Positions 10,072 to 20,513 of a stretch of DNA of 64,000 nt are shown one piece after another (position 1 is the stretch's first letter; each line of letters begins with the position of its first letter). This stretch comes from Vibrio sp. Of7-15 (GTDB taxonomy: Bacteria; Pseudomonadota; Gammaproteobacteria; Enterobacterales; Vibrionaceae): positions 62,001-126,000 of the forward strand of contig NZ_JAKRGH010000009.1 of the NCBI RefSeq assembly GCF_022347565.1. The letters run 5' to 3'. The notes beneath the pieces are model-generated. The model was not told where the DNA came from. It worked only from the letters and a program-made list of their open reading frames with translations, and did no database searches. The position numbers and the translations under genes are program-made.

Positions 10072-12902
10072 TAAGCAAACTGACGGGTTTCACCGTCACC
10101 TTCAACATTAGACACACAACGGCCACAGATTTCTTCATGACCTTCGATAGTACCGACGTCTGCCACATGGTGCCAACAACGATCACATTTCGCTGCATCA
10201 GACGCTTTCACGGTAACAAACAAGCCTTCCACATCGGTTTCTTGTGCGTCAGCTGGTTTTGCTTCTACCACAACAACTTCAGCTTTTGATGTTAACAATA
10301 CAAAACGCAGTTCATCTTCAAGACTGTTTAGCTTAGCCGCTAACTCAGCATTCGCGTGAATAGTCACCTCAGCTTGTAATGCACCACCGATAACTTTATC
10401 GTTACGAGCCGCTTCAAGAAGTTTGTTTACTGCACCACGAACTTGCTGGATCTCAGCCCAGAATTCATCATTCAGTGTTTCTTCACCAGCAAGACCAAAC
10501 AGCCCGTCGAACCACTCACCTGTAAATACAAACTTATCGCGCTCACCTGGCATTTCATTCCAGATTTCATCCGCAGTGAACGACATGATCGGAGCCATCC
10601 AGCGAACCAAAGCTTCAACAATGTAGTACAGTGCCGTTTGACAGCTACGTTGTGCGTGACCACCTTGTTTTGCAGTATATTGGCGATCTTTAATCACATC
10701 TAAGTAGAAAGAGCCCATCTCTACAGAGCAGAAGTGCATCAAACGCTGCGTTACTTCATGTAGGTTGTAAGCATCGTACGACTTAATGATCTCTTCTTGT
10801 GCCGCTAATGCACGACCAACAGCCCAACGATCCAGTGCCACCATGTCTTCGGGAGCCACTAAATCTGTAGCTGGGTTAAAGCCACTTAAGTTAGCTAGGA
10901 AGAAACGAGCTGTATTACGAATACGACGGTACGCATCAGCAGAACGCTTCAGGATTTCATCAGATACCGCAACTTCATTTGTGTAATCGGTTGATGCAAC
11001 CCATAGGCGAAGAATATCAGCACCCAGTTTGTTTGTTACGTCTTTTGGTGCAACAACATTACCTACTGATTTCGACATTTTACGGCCTTGACCATCAACA
11101 ACGAAACCGTGTGTTAATACTTGCTTGTATGGCGCTTCATCTTTCATCGCCACTGATGAAATCAAAGATGATTGGAACCAACCGCGGTGTTGGTCTGAAC
11201 CTTCAAGGTAAAGATCCGCAGAGTTACCATTGTACTCTTCACGACTATCAACTACTGAGTGGTGCGTTACACCAGAGTCGAACCACACGTCTAAAGTATC
11301 AAGTACTTTTTCATAATGAGCTGCGTCTTCTTCACCCATTAATTCAGCAGGATCCACATCCCACCATGCTTGAATGCCTTTTTCTTCAACCAACTTAGCA
11401 ACTTTTTCAATTAACTCGCTGCTGTTTGGGTGAAGTTCTTGTGTTTCTTTATGTACAAATAAAGCGATTGGTACGCCCCAAGTACGCTGACGAGAAATAC
11501 ACCACTCTGGACGACCTTCAACCATACCTTCAATACGGCTTTGGCCCCATTCAGGCATCCACTCAACACTCTTAATTTCTTCTAATGCTTTAGCACGCAG
11601 GCCAGCTTTATCCATAGAGATAAACCACTGTGGTGTCGCACGGAAGATAATTGGTGTTTTGTGTCTCCAACAATGTGGGTAACTGTGCTCGTAAGCGTGG
11701 TGGTGAAGTAATGCACCATGCTCTTTTAGCGTTTCTACAACCGCATCATTCGCTTTAAATACGTGCTGACCCGCAAATAGTTCAGTATCAGGCAAATAAA
11801 CACCGTTACTGCCTACTGGGTTAGCCACTTCCAATTTGTACTTTTGACCAACCGCGAAATCTTCTTGACCATGACCAGGGGCTGTATGTACACAACCTGT
11901 ACCAGATTCAGTGGTTACGTGATCACCAAGAATTACTGGCACATCAAAGCTGTAGAATGGGTGATTAAAACGTGAAAGTTCTAGATCAGCACCTTTACAG
12001 AAACCAAGGTTGTGGAAGTGCTCGATACCAGCACGATCCATCACATCTTTTGCAAGCTCAGAAGCAACGATCAAGCGCTGAGGATTGTCTCCTTCAACTT
12101 GAACAAGTGCGTACTCAAGATCATCACGCACAGCAACGGCACGGTTAGCAGGAAGTGTCCATGGCGTTGTTGTCCAAATAACAATGGAAACATCACCTTG
12201 GCCTTGGTGATCTTCGGTACAGTTAAATTTAGCAACTACAGCGTCTTCATCCGCCGCTTTAAATTTCACGTCAATAGATGGTGAAACTTTATCTTGGTAT
12301 TCAACTTCAGCTTCAGCAAGTGCAGAACCACAGTCTGTACACCAGTGAACAGGTTTGAAACCTTTAAGTAAATGGCCTTTATCTGCAATTTTACCTAAAG
12401 AACGGATAATGTTTGCTTCTGTATCAAAGTCCATTGTGCGGTAAGGCTTATCCCACTCACCCAACACACCTAGACGAATGAAGCTTTCTTTTTGACCTTC
12501 CACTTGACCCGCAGCGTACTCACGGCATTTTTCGCGGAACTCAGCAGGCGTTAATTTACGACCCGGTTTGCCCCACTTTTTTTCTACCATTAATTCAATT
12601 GGCAGACCGTGACAGTCCCAACCAGGAATATAAGGAGAATCGAAACCAGATAGAGTCTTTGACTTAATAATAATGTCTTTAAGAATCTTATTTAGCGCGT
12701 GACCAATGTGAATATCACCGTTGGCATATGGAGGGCCATCGTGTAATACGAAAGATTTTTTACCTTTCTTAGCTTTGCGGATTTCACCGTAAAGATCTTC
12801 ATCGTACCAACGCTTAAGCATCTCAGGCTCACGTTTAGCCAGGTTGCCGCGCATCGGAAACCCTGTTTCAGGTAAATTCAGGGTATCTTTATAGTCAGTC
12901 AT
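10071..12902 (-). CDS. ileS: Isoleucyl-tRNA synthetase
   Basis: IleS charges tRNA-Ile. The 943-aa class I synthetase has the HIGH motif ([20 protein letters not shown], near residue 60), the CP1 editing domain with [12 protein letters not shown], the KMSKS loop ([10 protein letters not shown], near 605) and a C-terminal zinc finger with the pairs CDRCWHH and CGRCVSNV. Length equals that of the bacterial type 1 enzyme. It lies in the operon ribF-ileS-lspA, 29 bp after ribF and overlapping lspA by one base. Confidence 0.98.
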   Translation of the reverse strand: MTDYKDTLNLPETGFPMRGNLAKREPEMLKRWYDEDLYGEIRKAKKGKKSFVLHDGPPYANGDIHIGHALNKILKDIIIKSKTLSGFDSPYIPGWDCHGLPIELMVEKKWGKPGRKLTPAEFREKCREYAAGQVEGQKESFIRLGVLGEWDKPYRTMDFDTEANIIRSLGKIADKGHLLKGFKPVHWCTDCGSALAEAEVEYQDKVSPSIDVKFKAADEDAVVAKFNCTEDHQGQGDVSIVIWTTTPWTLPANRAVAVRDDLEYALVQVEGDNPQRLIVASELAKDVMDRAGIEHFHNLGFCKGADLELSRFNHPFYSFDVPVILGDHVTTESGTGCVHTAPGHGQEDFAVGQKYKLEVANPVGSNGVYLPDTELFAGQHVFKANDAVVETLKEHGALLHHHAYEHSYPHCWRHKTPIIFRATPQWFISMDKAGLRAKALEEIKSVEWMPEWGQSRIEGMVEGRPEWCISRQRTWGVPIALFVHKETQELHPNSSELIEKVAKLVEEKGIQAWWDVDPAELMGEEDAAHYEKVLDTLDVWFDSGVTHHSVVDSREEYNGNSADLYLEGSDQHRGWFQSSLISSVAMKDEAPYKQVLTHGFVVDGQGRKMSKSVGNVVAPKDVTNKLGADILRLWVASTDYTNEVAVSDEILKRSADAYRRIRNTARFFLANLSGFNPATDLVAPEDMVALDRWAVGRALAAQEEIIKSYDAYNLHEVTQRLMHFCSVEMGSFYLDVIKDRQYTAKQGGHAQRSCQTALYYIVEALVRWMAPIMSFTADEIWNEMPGERDKFVFTGEWFDGLFGLAGEETLNDEFWAEIQQVRGAVNKLLEAARNDKVIGGALQAEVTIHANAELAAKLNSLEDELRFVLLTSKAEVVVVEAKPADAQETDVEGLFVTVKASDAAKCDRCWHHVADVGTIEGHEEICGRCVSNVEGDGETRQFA

Positions 12903-12931
12903 TGATTCTTAATTCCGTTACTTGGGCGAAG

Positions 12932-13870
12932 TTAGACATTATTTGCACCAGACAGCCACACCCGAGCCGCCTGTGCATCAAATTCAATTTGATTTTTCAG
13001 AGCGTCAAAAGAGTCAAATTTCTTCTCATCACGCAATTTATGCAGAAGTTCAACATCAAGTTGCTGACCATATAAGTCACCTTGATAATCAAATAGATGA
13101 ACTTCTAACTGCTGACGCACGCCATTTACTGTGGGACGATTGCCAATGTTTGCCACTCCTCCTACTGGAGCTTCTTTTAGCCCTTTAACTTGAACAACGT
13201 ATACTCCAGAAACGGGAGAAACTCGTCGTTTCAACGGGATATTTGCTGTCGGGAAACCGATGGTTCGCCCGAGCTTTTGTCCATGAGACACTCGGCCACT
13301 GACACTATAAGTGCGGCCCAGCATAGAAGCGGCGTAATTTAAATTATCTTCTGCTAATGCTTGGCGAATGGCAGTACTGCTCACACGAGATTCCGAAACA
13401 CAAAAACTTTGTGTACTCACCACCTCAAAGCCCGCTTTCAAGCCAGCTTCTTGTAGCATAGCAAAACTACCCTTTCGGCCACGACCAAAGCAGAAATCAT
13501 CACCCACTACCAGAAACTTAACACCCAAACGCTCAACCAACAAGCGATGAACAAAGTCCTCTGCCGTTAAATGAGCAAATTCAGCATTAAAGTTAACGCA
13601 CAATAAGCGATCTAGTCCTAAGCGGCTTAACTGCACGTATTTATCTCTGAAACGAGTTAAACGAGCAGGCGCTTTTTCTCCAGCAAACAACTCCAAAGGT
13701 TGTGGCTCAAATGTCATCACAACTGATGGCAACCCTAATTGCGCTGCTTTTTCGGTAACCTGTTGTAATACTTCCTGATGCCCTAAATGAACACCGTCAA
13801 AATTACCAATAGTTAACACACAACCACGGTGGGCTGAGTTGAGATTATGAATACCTCGGATTAATTCCAT
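12932..13870 (-). CDS. ribF: Bifunctional riboflavin kinase / FAD synthetase
   Basis: RibF phosphorylates riboflavin to FMN and adenylylates FMN to FAD. The 312-aa protein has the nucleotidyltransferase motif TIGNFDGVHLGHQ near residue 20 and, in the C-terminal kinase domain, GRTIGFPTANI (near 200). I use the ATG at 13870 giving MELIRGIHNL, which matches the conserved start in enterobacteria; a TTG in frame at 13897 has no better ribosome site. It heads the ribF-ileS-lspA operon and lies 63 bp after murJ. Confidence 0.95.
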   Translation of the reverse strand: MELIRGIHNLNSAHRGCVLTIGNFDGVHLGHQEVLQQVTEKAAQLGLPSVVMTFEPQPLELFAGEKAPARLTRFRDKYVQLSRLGLDRLLCVNFNAEFAHLTAEDFVHRLLVERLGVKFLVVGDDFCFGRGRKGSFAMLQEAGLKAGFEVVSTQSFCVSESRVSSTAIRQALAEDNLNYAASMLGRTYSVSGRVSHGQKLGRTIGFPTANIPLKRRVSPVSGVYVVQVKGLKEAPVGGVANIGNRPTVNGVRQQLEVHLFDYQGDLYGQQLDVELLHKLRDEKKFDSFDALKNQIEFDAQAARVWLSGANNV

Positions 13871-13933
13871 TTTGCTTTTCACTGGTAGTGGAGACAAAAA
13901 ACCGACAAATTATATACTACTCGTCGCCTGTGG

Positions 13934-15505
13934 TCAGCCTTCTGTACGAAGATGGCGTAATCTAACCCCTAAAATGAGCAGTGTGATTAAATATACACCA
14001 GCCCCTAACGCAATTAAGCCCGTCAAAGTCGATACTCGCTCCATTAATGACCAGTCGAGCCATATTGCCATTTCAGGCAAAATCCAATAGACCACAGCAC
14101 TCATACTAATTCCTGCTAATACCAACTTAACAACAAACATCAACGTCTGAGCCGACACACGATATACCTCAGCTAAATGTAAACCTCGGTATAATAATGT
14201 AGCATTGACCAAAGCCGATAATGCAGTGGCAATAGCTAGACCGACATAACCGTAAAAATACGCAAAGATCGCATTAAAAACCATATTCGACGCCATAGCA
14301 ATAATGCCATAACGAACCGGAGTTTTTGTATCTTGACGAGCATAGTAACCAGGAGCCAGAACCTTAATTAACATAAAGTTCAGCAAACCAGAAGCGTACG
14401 CTAACAAAGACATTGAGGCTTTTGATACATCATCAGGGCTAAACTCACCCCGCATGAACAACACCATCAGCATAGGTTTTGCCAACAGCATTAACCCTAG
14501 CATGGCTGGCAAACCAAGTAATAACACCATACGCACGCCCCAATCCATAGTTTGTGAAAATCCTTGGCTATGCGCGTCAACATGTTTTCTAGATAAGGCA
14601 GGAAGAATGACCGTTGCAATGGCAATACCAAATAGCCCTAAAGGGAACTCCAGTAAGCGATCCGAATAATACAGCCAACTAATTGAGCCTGTAGCTAAAA
14701 AACTAGCAATAAAGGTATCAAACAATAAATTAATCTGACTAACCGACACCCCAAATAAAGCAGGGATCATTAAAGTGCGAATTTTAACAACCCCTGGGTC
14801 ACTCCAACCCCACTGTGGCTTAACAAAAACACGCTCTTTAATAAGGAAGGGAATTTGGAATAAAAACTGAATTAATCCCCCTAGAAACACACCGATCGCT
14901 AAGCCAATTTCAGGCTGAGCCAAATTAGGAGAAATAAATACTGCCGCACCTATAATGGCCACATTCAAAAAAACTGGCGTAAAAGAAGAAACGGCAAAGC
15001 GGCCTAGTGTGTTTAAAATGGCCCCAGACAGCGCAACAAAGGTAATAAACCACAAATAAGGAAACGTAATCTTCAACATTACACTGGCCAGAACGAACTT
15101 CTCACTGTTAGGTCCGTCATTTAACCAATCAATAAACCAGCCAGCGCCAAATAGCGCTGTCACGACACCAGATCCTAAAACTCCTAGTAACGTAACAATC
15201 GACACAATCACGCCCAATGTCCCTGAGGCCTTAGCAATCAGCTGTCGAGTTTTGTCCATATCACCAGAGGCGTGATATTCCGTTAATACAGGCACAAAAG
15301 CTTGAGCAAATGCCCCTTCAGCAAAAAGACGGCGCAAGAAATTAGGGATTTTATTCGCGAAGAAAAAAACATCGGCCGCAGCCCCAGCTCCCATTAAGTT
15401 TGCAACCACAACATCTCTTGCTAAACCTAGGACACGAGAGACTAAAGTCATGATACTGACTATCATGCCTGACCGTAAAAGACGATTACTCACAAAAAAC
15501 CTCAT
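13934..15505 (-). CDS. murJ: Lipid II flippase MurJ (MviN)
   Basis: MurJ moves the peptidoglycan precursor lipid II across the inner membrane. The 523-aa protein consists of about 14 membrane segments of the MOP exporter superfamily and shows the family N terminus TLVSRVLGLARDVVVANLMGAG and the RLFAEGAFAQAFVPVLTEY block, with conserved basic residues in the cavity helices. The start at 15505 adds a short basic leader before the conserved MTLVSRV, and internal ATG codons 14 and 19 are alternatives. It is divergent from rpsT. Confidence 0.95.
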   Translation of the reverse strand: MRFFVSNRLLRSGMIVSIMTLVSRVLGLARDVVVANLMGAGAAADVFFFANKIPNFLRRLFAEGAFAQAFVPVLTEYHASGDMDKTRQLIAKASGTLGVIVSIVTLLGVLGSGVVTALFGAGWFIDWLNDGPNSEKFVLASVMLKITFPYLWFITFVALSGAILNTLGRFAVSSFTPVFLNVAIIGAAVFISPNLAQPEIGLAIGVFLGGLIQFLFQIPFLIKERVFVKPQWGWSDPGVVKIRTLMIPALFGVSVSQINLLFDTFIASFLATGSISWLYYSDRLLEFPLGLFGIAIATVILPALSRKHVDAHSQGFSQTMDWGVRMVLLLGLPAMLGLMLLAKPMLMVLFMRGEFSPDDVSKASMSLLAYASGLLNFMLIKVLAPGYYARQDTKTPVRYGIIAMASNMVFNAIFAYFYGYVGLAIATALSALVNATLLYRGLHLAEVYRVSAQTLMFVVKLVLAGISMSAVVYWILPEMAIWLDWSLMERVSTLTGLIALGAGVYLITLLILGVRLRHLRTEG

Positions 15506-15626
15506 AAAAGATGAACACTAAAGGTTACTAACGCAAAAAATACTGGTAGAATGCACGCCATCTTAACCGTGTTGATCCGTTATCACCAAGATTTGTTTGG
15601 TGGCGGCGGTATTTTGCACAAATCAT

Positions 15627-15655
15627 TTGACTTTTAGGGTGGAAAGAGGCATATT
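15627..15655 (+). promoter_or_regulatory. Putative rpsT promoter
   Basis: TTGACT (15627-15632) and CATATT (15650-15655) are spaced by 17 bp, about 45 bp before the rpsT start codon. Confidence 0.5.
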
Positions 15656-15700
15656 CCTCGGCCTTAAATTGTCACTGACCGAATTTTGGGAGTTAGACCC

Positions 15701-15961
15701 TTGGCAAATAGTAAATCTGCTAAGAAGCGTGCTATCCAAGCTGAGAAACGTCGCCAGCACAACGCTAGCCGTCGCTCAATGATGCGCACTTACATGAAAA
15801 AAACTATCGCTGCAATCGAAGCTGGCGATAAAGAAGCTGCAACTGCTGCTCTAGCTGTAGTTACACCTATCCTAGACCGTATGGCAACTAAAGGCCTTAT
15901 TCATAAGAATAAAGCTGCGCGTCATAAGTCTCGCTTCACTACTGCAATCAAAGCGCTTTAA
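15701..15961 (+). CDS. rpsT: 30S ribosomal protein S20
   Basis: S20 binds 16S rRNA in the body of the small subunit. The 86-aa basic protein begins [18 protein letters not shown] and carries the core [16 protein letters not shown] and [16 protein letters not shown] place the start at a TTG (15701) with GGGAG 8 nt upstream. In E. coli rpsT also starts with UUG, which takes part in autoregulation by free S20, so the same control is likely here (inference). An upstream in-frame ATG-less extension to 15686 is not supported by homologues. A strong terminator follows. Confidence 0.96.
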   Translation: MANSKSAKKRAIQAEKRRQHNASRRSMMRTYMKKTIAAIEAGDKEAATAALAVVTPILDRMATKGLIHKNKAARHKSRFTTAIKAL

Positions 15962-15983
15962 TTTAGCACTGAGATAAAAGTAG

Positions 15984-16010
15984 AAAAAACCGGCTCAGGC
16001 CGGTTTTTTT
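15984..16010. terminator. Bidirectional terminator rpsT / hlyU
   Basis: AAACCGGC/GCCGGTTT with loop TCAG and T or A runs on both sides, between the convergent rpsT and hlyU. Confidence 0.9.
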
Positions 16011-16035
16011 ATATCTACATTTCAGCAAACGGCGT

Positions 16036-16329
16036 CTATTTACAATACAAATCATGAAGTAACTGGATCATTGCTTTCACTTCATCACTTTTTAATGAGT
16101 AATAAACCGTCTGAGCTTCTTTCCGTGTTTCAACCAAGCCATCACGGCGTAGCCAAGCTAAATGTTGAGACAAAGCTGATTGACTCAACTCTAACTTTTC
16201 ACTCATCAAGCCAACCGACATTTCACCATCTAATAGGTAACATAAAATAAATAGCCTGCGTTCGTTCGCCATGGCCTTTAGCAACACTACTGCTGGGGCA
16301 GCATTTTGCTTCATTTGTTGTAAATCCAT
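16036..16329 (-). CDS. hlyU: ArsR-family transcriptional regulator HlyU
   Basis: This is a 97-aa winged-helix DNA-binding protein. The recognition region LELSQSALSQHLAWLRRDGLVETRKEAQTVYYSL is almost identical to V. cholerae HlyU as I remember it, and the position beside rpsT and nhaR is the same. HlyU activates haemolysin and other virulence genes in Vibrio, mainly by displacing H-NS. The metal-binding ELCVCDL motif of classic ArsR is absent, as in HlyU, which instead can sense oxidation through cysteines; here Cys occurs at about residue 30 and at the penultimate position. Targets in this organism cannot be told from the window. Confidence 0.88.
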   Translation of the reverse strand: MDLQQMKQNAAPAVVLLKAMANERRLFILCYLLDGEMSVGLMSEKLELSQSALSQHLAWLRRDGLVETRKEAQTVYYSLKSDEVKAMIQLLHDLYCK

Positions 16330-16429
16330 AAAGACAGCCTTTAGTTCAGATTATTCTAATTTACTTAATGTTAACGTGAAATTAGGGAATTGTCTCGACG
16401 ATTCATCTCCTTATGTCATAAATGTTACG

Positions 16430-17320
16430 CTAACCATCGAATAATGCACTAAAATCAGCCTCACACAGGCTCTTAACAGATGGATGTTGAATCATGCGCT
16501 CTGCAAAAATCACATAATACTCTTCTTTTAAATCCGTCACTCTTCCTACAGGATGTAAAGGGCGATCTTCACTGGCTTGTTTTAAATACAAAGAAGGGGC
16601 AACAAAAATAGCGTCGTGATAACGACCAAATGCTTTCATTAATGCCGCATCATCAAACTCCCCTAAAATATTTGGCTGAACGCCTTGCTGATCAAACCAT
16701 TGCATTAACTTACGCCCCATCGAAGTGCGGCTGCCTGGTACAAGCAATTTCTTTTGTTCTAAAATAGCAGGAAAAGATTGAGGATCTACAGAGTGAGAGC
16801 AAAAGAAGCTCATTCGGGATTCACCTAGCTTTTTACTAAATAAACCTGGGCTTTGTGCAGAATCAACCGGGCAATCCGACAAGATCATATCTAACTTATG
16901 CTGTGATAGACGTTCTAACAACAATTCGTGAGTTGATTCAAAGCAGCGTAAGTGGATGCTGTTATCATCAGGAACAGCTTTAAGCAAAATTTTACTGACC
17001 AAGCGTTTTGATAAGGCGTCTGCCACACCAACATCTAATAATACATTGGCACGCTGGCTATAATTAACAATATCAAGCATTTCATAGCTTAAACCAAACA
17101 TACGATCGGCGTATTTATACACTAGCTGGCCAAGTTCCGTCGGCTCAATATTTCGACCATTACGCTTTGTTAATTTGCCATCAAGGCGCTCTTCTAAGGC
17201 CTTTATTTGACCAGTAACAGTTTGTGGGGTCAGGAATAAAGCATCTGCCGCTTTGGTTACTGATCCTTGTTTGCAAACCATCCAAAAGTAATAAAGGTGG
17301 TTATAGTTAAGATGAGACAT
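16430..17320 (-). CDS. nhaR: LysR-family transcriptional activator NhaR
   Basis: NhaR activates nhaA in response to Na+. The 296-aa protein has an N-terminal LysR helix-turn-helix ([20 protein letters not shown] then [20 protein letters not shown]) and an effector domain. The second ATG of the frame (17320), giving [13 protein letters not shown], matches homologues and has GGG 5 nt upstream. It sits in the same direction as nhaA and downstream of it, as in the enterobacterial nhaAR operon, with a small exported-protein gene between them. Confidence 0.93.
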   Translation of the reverse strand: MSHLNYNHLYYFWMVCKQGSVTKAADALFLTPQTVTGQIKALEERLDGKLTKRNGRNIEPTELGQLVYKYADRMFGLSYEMLDIVNYSQRANVLLDVGVADALSKRLVSKILLKAVPDDNSIHLRCFESTHELLLERLSQHKLDMILSDCPVDSAQSPGLFSKKLGESRMSFFCSHSVDPQSFPAILEQKKLLVPGSRTSMGRKLMQWFDQQGVQPNILGEFDDAALMKAFGRYHDAIFVAPSLYLKQASEDRPLHPVGRVTDLKEEYYVIFAERMIQHPSVKSLCEADFSALFDG

Positions 17321-17399
17321 GACTACCCAATACAAAAAAGCTCCAACCCCTAAGCTTACGCTAGATAGGTTAGAGCCTTCAAGCTGGTAAATCAGCTAT

Positions 17400-17678
17400 T
17401 TATAATGATTCTTCTGAACTTGAAATCGTTTTACGGTATCTTTCACCAACACGCTGCTCTAAAGCACGTGATAAGAAATTATTTTGAGCTTCATCTTCTA
17501 GCTGTGCCAATTTAGCCGGTGAGCTATTAATCTCTAGTCCTTTTGCCATGCCAGTCAAATACGCTTGGCAAATTTCACTCTCATCAGTATCGGTGAAACA
17601 GTGCTGGTATTGTTCATCATTCGCCATCGCCGTAATAGAAAACATTAGCAAACCGACAGACATGATCATTTTATTCAT
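17400..17678 (-). CDS. Small exported protein of unknown function
   Basis: The 92-aa product begins with a clear Sec signal peptide ([19 protein letters not shown], probable cleavage after AMA), leaving a mature acidic protein of about 73 residues with two cysteines (near positions 27 and 37) that could form a disulfide in the periplasm. It overlaps the nhaA stop by 8 bp and so is co-translated with the antiporter gene, ahead of nhaR. I do not recognise the family. Placement inside a sodium-response operon hints at an envelope role in ionic stress; this is inference only. Confidence 0.75.
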   Translation of the reverse strand: MNKMIMSVGLLMFSITAMANDEQYQHCFTDTDESEICQAYLTGMAKGLEINSSPAKLAQLEDEAQNNFLSRALEQRVGERYRKTISSSEESL

Positions 17679-18858
17679 TTATTTCACCTTCTCGTGTTTT
17701 AGGTAGAGAACGACTTAACAACCAATAGCCCAGTAATGCGGATGACGTGGACCCAATTAAAATACCAAGCCTTGAATACGTACCGTACTCTAATGCAGCA
17801 AATTCAAACGCCAGTGACGAGATGAACATCGACATGGTAAAACCAATACCACATAACACTGACACAGCAAAAATATGATCAAACCCCATTCCATCAGGCA
17901 GCTTCGCCCAACCCAATTTCACCGATATCCAACTAAAAGTAAAAATACCAAGGGGCTTCCCAATAAATAGTCCCAACGCAATACCTAAAGGAAGCATGTC
18001 AGTCAGTGCGCTAAACGACACACCTTCAAGAGATACCCCTGCATTAGCGAAAGCAAATAAAGGCAAAATAGCAAAAGCAACATAGCCATGAAGCGAGTGT
18101 TCCATTTTTCTTAATGGAGAAGGACCGCCCTCTTTACCTTGTAATGGGATCACAAAGCCTAGAAGTACCCCAGCTAATGTGGCATGCACCCCTGATTTTA
18201 AAACACTCACCCACATAATGATGCCCACGACGACGTACCAAGAAATTTTGGTGACATGTCGGTAGTTCATGAACAGTAGAGTTAAAAAAGATGCAAATGC
18301 AACACTCAGCGCTGTTGCAGACAACTCACCACTATAGAAAAGCGCAATAATGACGATGACCCCAAGATCATCAATAATGGCAAGCGCTAATAAAAAGATT
18401 TTCAAGCTAACTGGGACACGGTTGCCCAATAAAGCCATAATACCAAGAGCAAACGCGATATCCGTTGCAGCAGGAATTGCCCACCCCTGACGCGATATTT
18501 CATCAGCTCCATTAAAAATAAGGTAAACAAGAGCTGGCGCAACCATACCACCAACTGCAGCAATAGCAGGGAAAATGGCTTGTTCTTTACTCGCGAGTGC
18601 ACCATCAAGAAGTTCTCTTTTTACTTCAAGACCAATTAGCAAAAAGAAAACGGCCATTAAACCATCATTAATCCACAACAATAATGGCTTATCAATAAGT
18701 AAAGCGCCTACTCCCATTGTCACTGGAGTAGCAAGGAAGCCTTCATATATAACATTAAATGGACTATTCGCTAATATCATGGCAAAGACAGCTGCGATGA
18801 TTAATACAATCCCGCCTGCTGATTCCAGTTTTAGAAACTGGCGCATTGCTTCTGTCAT
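17671..18858 (-). CDS. nhaA: Na+/H+ antiporter NhaA
   Basis: NhaA is an electrogenic inner-membrane antiporter that expels Na+ in exchange for protons. The 395-aa protein has 12 predicted membrane segments and the core motif [18 protein letters not shown] followed by [21 protein letters not shown], with the two adjacent aspartates of the ion site (E. coli D163/D164). The start [17 protein letters not shown] is typical. It is the first gene of nhaA-(exported protein)-nhaR; its upstream region carries repeats that may bind NhaR. Confidence 0.97.
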   Translation of the reverse strand: MTEAMRQFLKLESAGGIVLIIAAVFAMILANSPFNVIYEGFLATPVTMGVGALLIDKPLLLWINDGLMAVFFLLIGLEVKRELLDGALASKEQAIFPAIAAVGGMVAPALVYLIFNGADEISRQGWAIPAATDIAFALGIMALLGNRVPVSLKIFLLALAIIDDLGVIVIIALFYSGELSATALSVAFASFLTLLFMNYRHVTKISWYVVVGIIMWVSVLKSGVHATLAGVLLGFVIPLQGKEGGPSPLRKMEHSLHGYVAFAILPLFAFANAGVSLEGVSFSALTDMLPLGIALGLFIGKPLGIFTFSWISVKLGWAKLPDGMGFDHIFAVSVLCGIGFTMSMFISSLAFEFAALEYGTYSRLGILIGSTSSALLGYWLLSRSLPKTREGEINE

Positions 18859-18929
18859 TACTGGCTTCCTTTATTATTGTTATTTCCAACCATGATATTC
18901 AGTGTAGCTGCTAATTCACATCTCTGAAA

Positions 18930-19025
18930 AATCGGAACTTTGGATAGCAACCATCGGAAAAACCGATATAAAAAAGAAAAAACTTCGTTATATCCGTTAC
19001 TAAACTTCGGTTATATGACAAAGAA
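18930..19025 (-). promoter_or_regulatory. Repeat-rich nhaA control region, candidate NhaR sites
   Basis: On the minus strand two close copies, ATAACCGAAGTTT and ATAACGAAGTTT, lie about 20 bp apart. They are followed by the inverted repeat ATCGGTTTTTCCGAT and by AAGTTCCGATTTTTC. Repeated short elements of this kind upstream of a LysR-controlled gene suggest regulator binding. No experimental match is claimed. Confidence 0.35.
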
Positions 19026-19206
19026 ATTTAAATAAAGGAAAAAAAACTGAAAAAAAACCAGATTATAAGCTCAATAAAGACATTTAACTTAGCACTATCA
19101 AAGGCAATAAAAATACAAATAAATCAGCAAACTAGCCCATTCCGTCAACGAATAATTACAAACTCTTTTTTTATCCTACCCCCTACTTTTTCAAATATGA
19201 CATGGA

Positions 19207-19224
19207 CTGTCATATTTCTGAAAT
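19207..19224 (+). promoter_or_regulatory. Pho box-like PhoB site upstream of nptA
   Basis: CTGTCAT-ATTT-CTGAAAT fits the Pho box pattern of two 7-bp direct repeats with a 4-bp AT spacer (second half 5 of 7). TACTAT at 19235-19240 lies 10 bp downstream, the usual spacing when a Pho box replaces the -35 element. The first half also belongs to a 10-bp inverted repeat, AAATATGACA/TGTCATATTT (19193-19217). Confidence 0.55.
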
Positions 19225-19295
19225 AAACCTTATCTACTATCGCAGCAGCTTAAACAAACCGACGTAAACCAATTTCGGTCACGGAGATATACTTT

Positions 19296-20441
19296 ATGAA
19301 TACCCAAGCTACGACTGCTGCACCAATCAACAGCTCTATGCGCTGGGTTCGCTGGGCAAACCTAGCGTTCATGCTTTATTTATTACTGCTTGCTGTATCT
19401 ATGGTAGGTACTGGCTTTAAATGGTCTGTAGGCGAACAAGCCAAAACACTGTTTGAATTTGCCTCTCACCCTGTTGCAGGACTAATGATTGGCTTAGTTG
19501 CTACTGCCTTAATTCAGTCTTCAAGTACAGTAACCTCTATCATTGTTGGTTTAGTTGCAGGTGGCTTACCTGTTGAAACGGCTATTCCGATGATCATGGG
19601 TGCCAACATTGGTACTACCGTGACCAATACGTTAGTCAGCCTTGGCCATGTTCGTTGTAAAGAAGAATTCCGACGTGCGTTTGCAAGTGCAACGATCCAC
19701 GATTTCTTTAACCTGCTGGCTGTGATTATCTTCCTCCCTCTAGAAATGATGTTTGGCATTTTAGAGAAGATTTCACACTGGTTAGTATCACCAATGCTAA
19801 ATGCTGGTGACATGAGCATTAAGAGCTTTAACTTTATCAAACCAATCACAAAACCGGTTGTAAGTGCGATTAAAGAACCACTAGCGACATTTGGTGACAC
19901 AGCTGGCGGCTTGATCATGATTGGCTTAGGTATCACCATTATCTTCATTGCCATTACCGTAATGGGCAAATTGATGAAAAGCTTAATGGTTGGCCGTGCA
20001 CGTGAAATTCTTAAAAATGCCATCGGTCGTGGTCCTATCCACGGTATCGCATCAGGCTCAGTTGTTACGATTCTTGTTCAATCGTCTTCTACAACAACAA
20101 GTCTAATGGTTCCACTAGTGGGCACAGGTGTACTAAAAGTACGTGAAGTTTACCCATTCACTCTAGGTGCGAACATCGGTACATGTATTACCGCTCTACT
20201 AGCAGCAACGGCAGTAACTGGTGAGTTTGCAGTATTTGCTCTACAAATTGCACTAGTACACTTAGCCTTCAACCTAATGGCAACAATCTTTATCTTTGGT
20301 ATTCCAGTACTACGTGAATTACCACTAAAAGGCGCTTTCTATATTGCTGATATGGCAACTAAGAACAAAGCAGTAGTTGCAGGTTATTTAGCAGCTGTAT
20401 TCGTTGCTCTACCAGCAACAATCCTAGCGCTTACTGCCTAA
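19296..20441 (+). CDS. nptA: Sodium-dependent phosphate cotransporter
   Basis: NptA imports inorganic phosphate with Na+ across the inner membrane. The 381-aa protein has the two internal Na/Pi cotransporter (PF02690-type) repeats, each with the QSSSxxTS signature: ALIQSSSTVTSIIVGLVAGG near residue 70 and ILVQSSSTTTSLMVPLVGTG near residue 260, each followed by a GANIGT motif. Length matches Vibrio NptA rather than the longer YjbB. It stands alone between divergent nhaA and an IS remnant, behind a likely PhoB-controlled promoter. Confidence 0.93.
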   Translation: MNTQATTAAPINSSMRWVRWANLAFMLYLLLLAVSMVGTGFKWSVGEQAKTLFEFASHPVAGLMIGLVATALIQSSSTVTSIIVGLVAGGLPVETAIPMIMGANIGTTVTNTLVSLGHVRCKEEFRRAFASATIHDFFNLLAVIIFLPLEMMFGILEKISHWLVSPMLNAGDMSIKSFNFIKPITKPVVSAIKEPLATFGDTAGGLIMIGLGITIIFIAITVMGKLMKSLMVGRAREILKNAIGRGPIHGIASGSVVTILVQSSSTTTSLMVPLVGTGVLKVREVYPFTLGANIGTCITALLAATAVTGEFAVFALQIALVHLAFNLMATIFIFGIPVLRELPLKGAFYIADMATKNKAVVAGYLAAVFVALPATILALTA

Positions 20442-20456
20442 AACGAAACACAATAG

Positions 20457-20492
20457 AAAAAGCCCTTGCAGATTGTCTGCAAGGGCTTTTTT
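20457..20492 (+). terminator. Intrinsic terminator after nptA
   Basis: A perfect 16-bp stem (AAAAAGCCCTTGCAGA and its complement, loop TTG) ends in a T-run. Confidence 0.93.
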
Positions 20493-20513
20493 ACATCGAA
20501 AGAAATGGGGACT

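Noticed and set aside
18858-18893. 11-codon ORF whose stop overlaps the nhaA ATG (TAATG)
   Set aside because: There is no ribosome site before its ATG and the sequence is simple (Asn repeats); it could be chance.
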